NCBI GenBank assembly: GCA_030618495.1
Contig: JAUXDE010000007.1
Location: 1 to 28,590, forward strand
Direction: 5' to 3'
DNA: 28,590 bases
Origin: Clostridia bacterium
GTDB taxonomy: Bacteria > UBA6262 > WVXT01 > JAUXBS01
The position numbers and the translations under genes are program-made. Each line of letters begins with the position of its first letter. The stretch's first letter is position 1. Positions 16,295 to 25,500 of the stretch are shown one piece after another. The notes beneath the pieces are model-generated. The model saw only the letters and a program-made list of their open reading frames with translations. It was not told where the DNA came from and did not search any database.

Positions 16295-16981
16295 ATGGAA
16301 AATATTCTTGAAGTAAAGAACGTGTGTAAGAGTTTTTACCAGGGCAGTAAGGAAATAGAAGTTTTGAACGATATCAATTTAACCGTAAAGAAAAATACGC
16401 TTATTTCAATACAGGGGGCTTCGGGTACGGGGAAGAGCACCCTGATGCACATAATGGGTGTGCTGGAAAAGCCGACGTCGGGCGGGATAGTTTTTGACGG
16501 TGTCAGTATGACGGATAAGTCCGACAAAGAACTTGCCGTGTGGCGAAATGAAAAGATAGGGTTTATCTTCCAGTTCCATAACCTGCTGCCCGAGTTTTCC
16601 GCGTTGGAAAATGTCATGCTTCCCGGTATGATAAACGATGCGTGGAAGGATAAAGGCGGGAGGCAGTCAATCAGGGATAAAGCGGAGAGCCTCTTAAGGG
16701 AAGTGGGGCTTGAGGACAGGATGAATCACCATCCTTCCATCCTTTCGGGAGGCGAACAACAGCGCGTGGCAATAGCCAGGGCATTGATTAATGACCCCGT
16801 ACTGCTGCTTGCCGACGAGCCGACGGGCAACCTTGACAGGAAAACGGGTGAAGTGGTATATGAACTCCTGATACACTTAAGCCGTTCGAGAAGCAAGGCA
16901 TTTATCGTGGTAACGCATGACGAGGAACTCGTAAACAAATCCGATTGCCTGTTCCATCTGAAGGATGGGGGGCTGTCGTAG
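16295..16981 (+). CDS. lolD: Lipoprotein-releasing ABC transporter ATPase
   Basis: The ATP-hydrolysing subunit paired with the preceding permease. In 228 residues it has Walker A GASGTGKST (41-49), Q-loop FIFQFHNLLPEFSALENV, signature LSGGEQQRVAIARAL (from about 150), Walker B LLLADEPTGNLD, and the switch His in VVTHD. FHNLLPEFSALENVMLP and the GEQQR signature are characteristic of LolD and related MacB ATPases. With a lolC-type gene directly upstream, LolD is preferred over MacB or FtsE. The operon feel ends here: the next frame, for an unrelated ORF6N protein, starts about 30 bases later. Confidence 0.93.
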   Translation: MENILEVKNVCKSFYQGSKEIEVLNDINLTVKKNTLISIQGASGTGKSTLMHIMGVLEKPTSGGIVFDGVSMTDKSDKELAVWRNEKIGFIFQFHNLLPEFSALENVMLPGMINDAWKDKGGRQSIRDKAESLLREVGLEDRMNHHPSILSGGEQQRVAIARALINDPVLLLADEPTGNLDRKTGEVVYELLIHLSRSRSKAFIVVTHDEELVNKSDCLFHLKDGGLS

Positions 16982-17010
16982 AAATTGAGAAAAATGAAGG
17001 GAACAAAGAA

Positions 17011-17520
17011 TTGGCAAATATAATTCCATTGGAACGTATACAGCAGAAGATTTATATATTTCACGGCAAAATGACAATGCTTGACAGGGACCTGGCGGAG
17101 CTGTACGGGGTAACAACAGGAAATTTAAATAAGGCAGTTAAAAGGAATATTAAACGCTTCCCGGCAGACTTTATGTTTCAGTTAACAAGAAAGGAGCATA
17201 ATTCTTTGATATTCCAAATTGGAATATCAAAAAAAGGAAGAGGCGGCACTCGCAAACTTCCTTATGTCTTCACTGAACATGGGGTATTAATGCTTTCAAG
17301 CGTACTTAACAGTGAGAGGGCCGTTCAGGTAAATATCCAGGTCATGAGGGTTTTCACTAAAATAAAAGAGTTTCTATACACGAACAAGGAACTGAGGTCA
17401 AATATTGAACAAATGAGAAAATCGTATAACCGGCAGTTTCAAATTGTGTTTAAAGCATTGGATGAAATTAAGAAAGGATTAAAACCAAAGCGCAAGAAAA
17501 CAAGAAAGATTGGATTTTAA
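17011..17520 (+). CDS. ORF6N-domain DNA-binding protein (KilA-N related)
   Basis: An N-terminal ORF6N domain covers about residues 5-95. It is recognised by IPLERIQQKIYIFHGKMTMLDRDLAELYGV, then KAVKRNIKRFPADFMFQLT and the RGGTRKLPYVFTEHGVLMLSSVL block. This domain is common in phage antirepressors and stand-alone chromosomal genes. A helical C-terminus with ELRSNIEQMRKSYNRQFQ follows, probably for oligomerisation. The basic tail ends KPKRKKTRKIGF. I choose TTG 17011, with GAAGGG 9 bases upstream, giving 169 residues that begin at the domain edge. A longer frame from ATG 16945 would overlap lolD by 37 bases and add residues foreign to the family. It is likely an acquired gene inserted after lolD; its target is unknown. 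Confidence 0.82.
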   Translation: MANIIPLERIQQKIYIFHGKMTMLDRDLAELYGVTTGNLNKAVKRNIKRFPADFMFQLTRKEHNSLIFQIGISKKGRGGTRKLPYVFTEHGVLMLSSVLNSERAVQVNIQVMRVFTKIKEFLYTNKELRSNIEQMRKSYNRQFQIVFKALDEIKKGLKPKRKKTRKIGF

Positions 17521-17550
17521 TATAAAATTGAGAAAAAGGGGAGATGTTAT

Positions 17551-18441
17551 ATGAGTTTTAAGGTATATTTAAATGGTAAGCTGGTGGATAAGAAGGATGC
17601 GAAAATATCCGTTTTTGACCATGGGCTTCTGTACGGTGACGGGGTTTTTGAGGGTATCCGCGCTTATTCGGGCAGGGTGTTTAAATTAAGGGAGCATCTT
17701 ACCCGCCTGTACGATTCTGCCAGGGCTATCAGGTTGACAATTCCCATGAAACCGGAGGAACTCGAGAAGATAGTAATTAACACCCTGAGGGCAAACGATT
17801 TGAAAGACGCCTACATCCGGCTGATCGTTACGAGAGGCATCGGAGACCTGGGGCTTGACCCGGATAAGTGCAAAAGCCCGGGAATAATCGTCATTACCGA
17901 TAAGATTAAACTCTACCCGGAAACATACTACAAGAAAGGACTGGGTGTCGTCACGGTATCAACCAGGAGGAATATCCCTGATGCCATAAACCCATCCATA
18001 AAATCATTGAATTACCTCAATAACATACTGGCAAAGATAGAGGCAAAACTCTGCAAAGCTCCGGAAGCGATATTATTAAGTAAGGACGGGTACGTGACCG
18101 AGTGCACGGGGGATAATATTTTTATCATTAAGGGCAGGTCGTTGATTACACCGCCTTCCTATATCGGGATACTGAACGGCATAACGAGAAAGGCCGTGAT
18201 GAAAATTGCGGAAAAGAACATGGGATTGTCAATAAAGGAGGAAGTGTTCACGCAGTTTCATATGTATACCGCAAACGAGTGCTTTCTCACGGGTACCGCG
18301 GCTGAAATAATTCCTGTCGTAAAAATCGACGACAGAATCATCGCCGATGGCAAGCCGGGGAAGTTCACGGCTAAACTCATAAGTGAATTTAAGAAATTAA
18401 CACAGTCGGAGGGAGTGAAGATTATGGGGACATGTACTTAA
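17551..18441 (+). CDS. ilvE: Class IV aminotransferase, probably branched-chain (IlvE)
   Basis: A PLP enzyme, most likely exchanging amino groups between glutamate and the keto acids of valine, leucine and isoleucine. The 296 residues match fold type IV. N-terminal [21 protein letters not shown] is followed by [15 protein letters not shown]. The PLP lysine is K151 in [24 protein letters not shown] and [17 protein letters not shown] come next. The length and TRGxGxLGL motif favour IlvE, but D-amino-acid transaminase and aminodeoxychorismate lyase share the fold. GGGGAG lies 7 bases upstream of the ATG. The last seven or so codons (IMGTCT and stop) lie inside a palindromic repeat, so the native C-terminus has been replaced or extended. 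Confidence 0.88.
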   Translation: MSFKVYLNGKLVDKKDAKISVFDHGLLYGDGVFEGIRAYSGRVFKLREHLTRLYDSARAIRLTIPMKPEELEKIVINTLRANDLKDAYIRLIVTRGIGDLGLDPDKCKSPGIIVITDKIKLYPETYYKKGLGVVTVSTRRNIPDAINPSIKSLNYLNNILAKIEAKLCKAPEAILLSKDGYVTECTGDNIFIIKGRSLITPPSYIGILNGITRKAVMKIAEKNMGLSIKEEVFTQFHMYTANECFLTGTAAEIIPVVKIDDRIIADGKPGKFTAKLISEFKKLTQSEGVKIMGTCT

Positions 18442-18523
18442 TTGTTTTTCAGGCTAAGAAATTATGTCAGTATTTTATTAATCAATTAAGTACGTGTCCC
18501 CATAATTCCGTGTTCCCATAAAT
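18421..18523. repeat. Palindromic GGGAC-type repeat 2 with extra right-arm copy
   Basis: Positions 18421-18444 and 18483-18506 form a 24 bp inverted pair with one G-T, around a 38-base loop; the arm core is GGGGACATGTACTTAATTG. The outer part of the right arm is repeated imperfectly right after it: 18493-18507 and 18509-18523 agree at 13 of 15 positions. The aminotransferase stop codon lies in the left arm. The layout copies repeat 1 (9362-9437) although the sequences differ apart from the GGGAC core. Confidence 0.88.
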
Positions 18524-18536
18524 CAAAAGGATAATT

Positions 18537-19079
18537 ATGCTTTGTAATATATGCCATGGTAGACAGGCAACGATTCATTTTAAGCACGTGAGCAATAACG
18601 AAATCGTGGAAATTCACCTTTGTGAGGATTGCGCCCGGGAGAAAGGAATAAACCTGTTTGAGATAGAGGATGTTCCGTTTGGAGAGGAGCAGCATGATCT
18701 GGCTGGCCTCCTTGCGGGATTCACGGACGCGCCTTCTTCCCCGGAAGTGAAGAAGGTTGTCAGGAAGTGTCCAAACTGCGGGATTACCTACGCTGAATTC
18801 AAGAAATCCGGCAGGTTGGGGTGTTCGGAGTGTTACAGGGCATTCAAGGTTCAGCTTACCCCGCTGCTGGGAAGGCTTCAGGGGGCTACTCATCACAAGG
18901 GGAAGATGCCCGAAATGCAGGGAAAGCCTAAAAAAACAAAAACGAAAAAGACCCTGTACGAATTAAAAGAGGATTTAAAGTCCGTAATTGAAAACGAGGA
19001 ATATGAAAAAGCGGCTGTAATCAGGGACAAGATAAAGGAGATTGGAAAGAAGAAAACAATAAGCCGGGGATTGAAATGA
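18537..19079 (+). CDS. mcsA: McsA, zinc-binding activator of arginine kinase McsB
   Basis: In Bacillus, McsA binds McsB and stimulates it. The 180 residues carry three CxxC pairs: C3/C6 in MLCNICHG, C29/C32 in LCEDCARE, C78/C81 in KCPNCG. A fourth, C96/C99, lies in GCSECYRAF, and together these make two zinc sites. A C-terminal UVR helix pair (about 140-170, LYELKEDLKSVIENEEYEKAAVIRDKI) is of the type that binds ClpC. Between them LLGRLQGATHHKGK matches the family. AAGG lies 6 bases before the ATG, just after the palindromic repeat. The gene overlaps mcsB by 4 bases. No ctsR gene precedes it and no CtsR-type heptad repeat is visible upstream, so the stress control known from Bacillus seems absent. 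Confidence 0.93.
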   Translation: MLCNICHGRQATIHFKHVSNNEIVEIHLCEDCAREKGINLFEIEDVPFGEEQHDLAGLLAGFTDAPSSPEVKKVVRKCPNCGITYAEFKKSGRLGCSECYRAFKVQLTPLLGRLQGATHHKGKMPEMQGKPKKTKTKKTLYELKEDLKSVIENEEYEKAAVIRDKIKEIGKKKTISRGLK

Positions 19080-20131
19080 AATTAATGCCGATGTTGAAAT
19101 ACAAGAGCGGCTGGCTGTCAGGCAAAGGGCCATTGAATGATATCGTTGTATCTTCCCGCGTTCGTATAGCGCGGAACCTGCGCATGATTCCATTTCCCCA
19201 AAGGGGAAACAGCCAACAGCAAAGAAAATCCTATGATTTGATAGAAGCCGCCTGTAAAAAGAATAATTACCTGAAAAAAGCGGTTATACTTGACATGAAA
19301 GACTACGACAGGGTTGATAGGCAGTTCCTGATGGAACGACACTTGATTTCCTACGAACATGCCAACGGAAGAGGAGTAAGAGGAATTGTAATCGGGGACA
19401 GGGAACTGATAAGCATCATGATTAACGAAGAAGACCACCTGCGCCTGCAGGGTATACAATCAGGCCTGCAGTTAAAGGAAGTATGGGATGTGGTGGAGAA
19501 AATTGACAAAGACCTTGAGAAAAAACTGAACTTTGCTTTTTCGGATGAGATAGGGTATCTTACGGCATGCCCCACGAATACGGGGACAGGATTGAGGGCA
19601 TCCATACTGGTGCATTTGCCGGCGATGGTTGTCAGAAACGAAGTGGACAAATTACTGCAAACCCTTGGAAAAATAGGGATTGTTGCCCGTGGTTTATACG
19701 GGGAAGGGACTAAAGTCATAGGAGACATGTTTCAGATATCCAACCAGGTTACCCTTGGGTCTTCAGAGGAAACAATAACAAGCAAGCTTGAAAGTGTTGC
19801 CAGGCGTGTTGTCGATAATGAGGCAAGGAGCAGAAAAATTTTATACAATGAGGATAAAAAGGAGTTTGAAGATAAGGTTTTCCGGGCGTACGGGGTACTT
19901 TCAAGCGCGCGTATAATCAGTTACAATGAGACGATGGATTTGATTTCCAGGATAAAACTCGGGATTTACATGGGAATGAATTTTAATGCGGGCATTGAAA
20001 CACTCAATGAACTGATGATTATAACTCAACCGGCGCACCTGCAGGAGACAGCAGGGGAGACATTGTTGTCCAACAAGAGGGATACTTCGCGCGCGGATTT
20101 GATCAGAAAGAAATTAAAAGGAGATTTGTAA
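19076..20131 (+). CDS. mcsB: Protein arginine kinase McsB
   Basis: McsB phosphorylates arginines on client proteins, marking them for ClpC-ClpP. The 351 residues have the guanidino-kinase catalytic fold: VVSSRVRIARNLR (24-36), the reactive loop CPTNTGTGLRAS with C165, and GEGTKVIGDMFQISNQ near 220. Near the C-terminus the allosteric phospho-arginine-binding motif RDxxRA is intact (R335, D336, R339, A340). The enzyme is therefore expected to be a true protein kinase with feedback activation, not a metabolite kinase. It overlaps mcsA by ATGA and touches clpC directly, so the three are made in fixed proportion. Confidence 0.95.
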   Translation: MKLMPMLKYKSGWLSGKGPLNDIVVSSRVRIARNLRMIPFPQRGNSQQQRKSYDLIEAACKKNNYLKKAVILDMKDYDRVDRQFLMERHLISYEHANGRGVRGIVIGDRELISIMINEEDHLRLQGIQSGLQLKEVWDVVEKIDKDLEKKLNFAFSDEIGYLTACPTNTGTGLRASILVHLPAMVVRNEVDKLLQTLGKIGIVARGLYGEGTKVIGDMFQISNQVTLGSSEETITSKLESVARRVVDNEARSRKILYNEDKKEFEDKVFRAYGVLSSARIISYNETMDLISRIKLGIYMGMNFNAGIETLNELMIITQPAHLQETAGETLLSNKRDTSRADLIRKKLKGDL

Positions 20132-22585
20132 ATGCAAAATAGATTTACTCAGAGGTCTAAGACGGCATTGATACTGGCCCAGGAAGAAGCAAAGAGAATG
20201 AATCACGATTATCTTGGGACTGAGCATATACTGATGGGGCTTATAGCGCTCGGTGAAGGGGTTGCGGCAACCGTCCTGGCGGGATTGAACGTGAATCTGA
20301 AGAAGTTAAGACTTGAAGTTGAAAAGATAGTGGGGGCCGGTGATAATGTGTTGTTGGTCGGTGATGTCCCTTTTACTCCCAGGGCAAAAAGAATTATTGA
20401 ACTCTCCGTACGGGAAGCCGACAATCTGGGGCAGGAATACGTGGGCACGGAACACATACTCCTGGCGCTGTTGATGGAGAGTGAGGGTGTTGCCGCCAGG
20501 GTATTGGAAACCATTGGAATAAATCCGGAAGTAGTGAAAAAACAGATAATAGAAATCCTGGGCGAAGCCGCGTTTAAGAGTCCCCCGTTTTCGCCTTCAT
20601 CCAAGGAAAAGGAAACTAAGGTTAAATTAGCTGTCCTGAATGAATTCAGCACGGATTTAACGGAAATGGCGGCAAAGGGTAAACTTGACCCGATAATCGG
20701 AAGAGAAAGAGAGATTAACAGGATAATACAGATACTTTGCAGGAGAACAAAGAACAATCCGGTGCTGATGGGCGATCCAGGCGTGGGGAAAACCGCCATT
20801 GTAGAGGGGCTGGCCCAGCACATTTCAAATAATGATGTACCGGAGATACTGCTGAACAAGAGAGTCCTTGTTTTGGACCTGGCCGGCATGATTGCGGGCA
20901 CTAAATACCGGGGGGAGTTTGAACAGAGACTCAAGCGCGTAATGAATGAAATCAGGCGCGCCCAGTCATCAATAATACTTTTTATCGATGAATTGCATAC
21001 GGTTGTAGGCGCGGGAGCCGCTGAAGGGGCAATGGACGCTTCAAACATGCTTAAACCGGCCCTTTCCAGGGGGGAACTGCAGTGCATAGGCGCCACGACA
21101 ATTGATGAGTATCGCAAGTATATCGAGCATGATGCGGCTCTTGCAAGAAGGTTCCAGCCCATCATGGTGGACCCGCCTTCCCCGGATGAAACGATAGAAA
21201 TTCTCAAGGGGTTGCGGGACAGGTACGAAGCCCATCACGCGGTTAAGATTACCGATGAAGCAATAGTTGCGGCGGTGAAATTGTCACAACGCTTTATTAC
21301 TGACCGTTTTCTGCCCGACAAGGCAATTGATATAATTGATGAAGCGGGTTCCAGGGCAAGATTGCAGTCATCTATCCTGCCCAGGGAAATAAAGGACATG
21401 GAAAACGAAATAGAGAAAATTACCGGCGAGAAAAAATCCGCGATTGCAGGCCAGGAATTTGAGAAAGCCGCCAAATTCAGGGATGAGGAAAAGAAACTTC
21501 AGAAGAAGTTCCAGGACATGAAGAAAAGCTGGGGAGAGAAGAAAAAGAATATCATTAAACCGGTTAAGGAAGAGGATGTTGCTCATATCGTTTCGGAGTG
21601 GACTAAGATTCCATTATCCAGGCTGACTGAAAAGGAATCGGAGAAACTACAGAATATGGAAGAAGTTCTGCATAAGAGGGTAATAGGACAGAACGAGGCG
21701 ATAGCAGTGCTTTCCGACGCCATACGGAGGTCAAGAGCGGGATTGAAGGATGTAGACAGGCCCATAGGCTCTTTTGTTTTTCTCGGGCCTACGGGTGTTG
21801 GCAAGACAGAACTCGCCAAGACGCTTGCCGATTTCATGTTTGGAAATGAGGACTCAATAATAAGAATTGATATGAGCGAGTACATGGAGAAATTCGCGGT
21901 GTCACGCCTGCTCGGAGCTCCCCCGGGATACGTGGGTTATGACGAGGGGGGGCAATTGACAGAGGCTGTAAGGCGCAAGCCCTATTCCGTGGTGCTGCTT
22001 GATGAAATAGAAAAGGCTCACCCGGACGTTTTTAATATTCTGCTCCAGGTTTTTGATTCCGGGCATCTTTCGGATTCGTTAGGCCATAAGGTTGATTTCA
22101 AAAATACCGTTATTATCATGACTTCCAATATCGGCGCGAAGGAACTTGAAGCAGAAAAAACCATGGGATTTGTCACCGGGGGAACGAAGCAAATATCATA
22201 CAAGGAAATGAAGAAAACCATTATGGAGTCAGTGAAAAAAGTTTTCAAGCCGGAGTTTCTAAACAGGATTGATGAGTTTATAGTTTTTCATGCCTTGTCA
22301 AGGGATGAGATGAAACAGGTAATCGACCTGATGCTGGGCAAAATGCTAAAACGTGTTTCCGAAAAAGGCATAACGCTTGAAATTGGTAATAAGGCAAAAG
22401 ATTTTCTTATAGAGAAAGGGTATGACCCGAAATACGGAGCAAGGCCGCTCAGGAGGGCGATACAGAAGTACATGGAGGATTCCCTTTCAAGGGAGATTCT
22501 TGCGGGTAAGTTAAAGTCCGGGGCGAAGGTAATGGCTGAAATATCCGGGGACAAGATTATATTCAAGGGTAAAGAGAAAAAATGA
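20132..22585 (+). CDS. clpC: ATP-dependent unfoldase ClpC
   Basis: ClpC unfolds substrates and feeds them to the ClpP protease. The 817 residues contain a double Clp N-domain (1-145) with both GTEH motifs. E31 and E107 correspond to the glutamates that hold phospho-arginine in Bacillus ClpC. AAA1 follows with Walker A GDPGVGKT and IILFIDELH. A middle domain has a UVR motif (IAGQEFEKAAKFRDEEKKLQ), the marker that separates ClpC from ClpA and ClpB. AAA2 has Walker A GPTGVGKTE and VVLLDEIEKAHPDV. The ATG is the base after the mcsB stop. Its own stop overlaps the tamB start by 4 bases. No clpP is in the window. Confidence 0.96.
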   Translation: MQNRFTQRSKTALILAQEEAKRMNHDYLGTEHILMGLIALGEGVAATVLAGLNVNLKKLRLEVEKIVGAGDNVLLVGDVPFTPRAKRIIELSVREADNLGQEYVGTEHILLALLMESEGVAARVLETIGINPEVVKKQIIEILGEAAFKSPPFSPSSKEKETKVKLAVLNEFSTDLTEMAAKGKLDPIIGREREINRIIQILCRRTKNNPVLMGDPGVGKTAIVEGLAQHISNNDVPEILLNKRVLVLDLAGMIAGTKYRGEFEQRLKRVMNEIRRAQSSIILFIDELHTVVGAGAAEGAMDASNMLKPALSRGELQCIGATTIDEYRKYIEHDAALARRFQPIMVDPPSPDETIEILKGLRDRYEAHHAVKITDEAIVAAVKLSQRFITDRFLPDKAIDIIDEAGSRARLQSSILPREIKDMENEIEKITGEKKSAIAGQEFEKAAKFRDEEKKLQKKFQDMKKSWGEKKKNIIKPVKEEDVAHIVSEWTKIPLSRLTEKESEKLQNMEEVLHKRVIGQNEAIAVLSDAIRRSRAGLKDVDRPIGSFVFLGPTGVGKTELAKTLADFMFGNEDSIIRIDMSEYMEKFAVSRLLGAPPGYVGYDEGGQLTEAVRRKPYSVVLLDEIEKAHPDVFNILLQVFDSGHLSDSLGHKVDFKNTVIIMTSNIGAKELEAEKTMGFVTGGTKQISYKEMKKTIMESVKKVFKPEFLNRIDEFIVFHALSRDEMKQVIDLMLGKMLKRVSEKGITLEIGNKAKDFLIEKGYDPKYGARPLRRAIQKYMEDSLSREILAGKLKSGAKVMAEISGDKIIFKGKEKK

Positions 22586-25500
22586 AAGAAGTTTCAATAA
22601 GAAAATGTTTTTTTAAAATATCCATTACTTTTCTGGTTGCCGCATTATGCATCCTTGGATTATTAAAAATAAACAATTCCATGGAAAGAGCCAGGGTAAT
22701 CATTGCCCAACGCCTGGAAAAGGTTGTCGACAGGGAAATCAGCATAGGCGAGGTCAGGGTAAATTTATTCGGGTATGTTATGCTTGATGATGTTAAGGTA
22801 GCCGGACATAAGAAACTGGAAGAAGGAAAACTTCTTGATTGCGGTAGAATCGTGGTCAGGTTCAACCTTTTTAAGTACCTGTTTAAGAAACGGCCTATTG
22901 AAGAAATCATATCGAAAATCGTTTTCCACTCCCCCGTACTGTCGCTGAGTTCGGAGGGGGAAATGGCGGATTATGGAATTGCGCCGGTTATCCCTATAAC
23001 ATGTAATGTTGTAATTAAGAATGGAACAGCGGATGTTGAGTACGGCAGTATTTTCTCGTTGAAAGCGATTAATGGTTCGTTTAAGCTGGACGAAGACAAA
23101 AACAAAGTCGAATTTACAATAAGCGCAAAAACAGGGGGCAGCGCTGAAGGCAGGATAAAGGTTGACGGTGTTTTACGCGCCGAAGAGTTCGCTGTCAGGT
23201 TGAACGGGAAGGACATCGGACTTAAGGATTATTTTAAATTATTGTCGCCGGAAAGCAGGTTCGTAATCAGTCGGGGAACAGGGGATATACAGCTGATACT
23301 GAGTAGGCAGAGCAAGCGGAAAAAACTCTTTCTTTCGGGTGAATTGCTTGTCAGGGATGGAAGTTTGAGTTTTAAAGAGGCCCCTTATGCGGCCGGTATT
23401 ATAAACGGCAGGATACAATTTGATAATGACATGATTAGCTGTGAAAACCTGGGACTGAAATATGGCGAGTCGGAGTCCATGGTATCAGGCGCAGTTATGG
23501 ATTTTCTTTCACCTTCTCCGAAGTTGGAGTTATCGGCAGAATCCCTGGTTGAACTGGCGGATTTGCCGGGTATCGTTAAACAGGATTGGATGGATGGCAT
23601 AATGCCTTTAAACGGCAAAGCCAAAATAGAAATGAAAGTTGCGGGAACCCTGGATAATCCTGTTCTTAACGGCTCGCTTATCCTGGATGAGTCAACGGTG
23701 GCAGGTGTCAGGATTGATAATTTTGAAACAAAGTTTAAATACTCGGATAGAGTAATTGACATGCAAGGGTTCAAGGTCAGCCTTTACGAGGGTGTTTTTA
23801 ACGGGAAAGGCAGTGCGGATTTCAGTAAAATCAAGAATCCGAAACTGGACCTTGATTTCAACCTTGATGGGATGAACCTTGCTTTAATCCCGGTTCTCCG
23901 GGAACCGCATGAGGGTTACCTGAACTTCAGGGCAAGGCTTTCGGGGGGACTGGATAACCTGCAATGTGAAGGAGACATGAGTGTCAGGAAAATGAAGATA
24001 GGGGACTACGCGCTTGGTTCTGTTTCCGGGCCATTCAGGTACAGGGGCGGAAGACTGCGGTTTAATGTCAGGGAGCTTGATAATTCCTATGATCTTGCGG
24101 TAAACTGTTTGTGGAAAAAAGAAGAAAAAACAATAGACCTGACTGAATTTAAGATGACGCTCAATAACGGAGGTGTATTAGAGTTTTCAGGCAATGTTTT
24201 CATGGACGGTAAGGATGAACTGAACGTTCAGGCGTCCATTGAGAATATCATGGCAAATCAAGCGCCTTTTATCCGGCGTTATTATCCGGACATTAACGGG
24301 TTGTTTGATTTTAACGGGTGGATAAAAGGAACCATTCAATCGCCTGATATTTCAGGATTATTTACGACGAAAGACATGACGGTTAATTCGCTGGATATAA
24401 ATATTGAAGCTGATTTCAGGTATTTTGAAAAAGCGTTGTCGATGAAAGCGTTTAATGTCAACGATTCCTATTTTGGTAACATTCTGCTTGATTTTGCCGG
24501 GGGAAAACCCCGGGTTTCCGGCAAAATGAAATGTATTAATGCTGAAATGGAAGTTGCCTTGAACCTTCTGCCAGTAGAGATGAAGAAGGATGTAAACGGA
24601 GTCGTGAACGGTAATGTAGAATTTTCCGGTCCGTTCGTGAGTGAATCGCTGGAAGCGTCGGGAGAACTTTCTATAGAAAATGTCAGTTTCGGCAGGTCCG
24701 GGATTTTCCAGAAAGTGGGTTTTGGTTTTAATATCGCCGATGAAAAACTCATGATAAAGGAATTTGCCTGTATTAATGAACAGGGAAAGATAGAGGGCAG
24801 CGCCGAGGTTGGCTTGAAAAAAGACACGGCAAATAAATTCAGGATAAAAACACGGTGGGATAACTATTCGATAAGCAGTTCCACTCCAATGCCGTATAAT
24901 GCTGTTGTCAGCGGGGAATGCGCTTACAGCGGGAAATTATATGTAACCGAAAAATGGAAAACCGATATAAGCGGTTACCTGTCAACGAAGAATTTAACCG
25001 TGAATGAGGAGCCCTTAGAAGAGATTAATACGAAAGTGAGTTATAAAAATAAAATTTTGAGCATCCGTTCGTTTACGTTTGGTGAAATTGTCAGGGGCAA
25101 CGCAAAGTTGAGTTTTAATAAACCTGTTTCAATTGACAGCCGCTTTAGGATAAAATCGAAGGATATACCTGATTTCATAAATTCCTTCCTGAGGAGGAAG
25201 TTCGTTTGTGAAGGGGGCATAATGGGGGAACTCACGGGAGACGTATTGTTTTACGGAACGGTTGAAAGTCCCGTGATGGAAGGCGCGTTCAGGATAAAAG
25301 ACGGAGAATTCAGGGGCCGGAATATAGGGTTTGGCTGGGAATCAAAGTTCAAATACGCCGGTAAGATTCTGGATTTTGAAAATGCCAGGCTGAAGTTTGA
25401 TAAGCCTTACGGGGAGATTATTGTAGCCGGAAAAATAGATTTCAACTCTGACAGCCCTTTTGAGCTGGACGGCAGGTTAAAATCAGTTCCTGTTGAAGTT

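Noticed and set aside
16945-17010. Longer ORF6N start overlapping lolD
   Set aside because: The extra residues are lolD sequence in another frame, and TTG 17011 has a better ribosome-binding site at the domain edge.
20209-21207. 332-codon antisense frame inside clpC
   Set aside because: It is a shadow of clpC codon bias, rich in Ser and Pro, with no family resemblance; the same holds for the 199-codon minus frame at 3547-4146.
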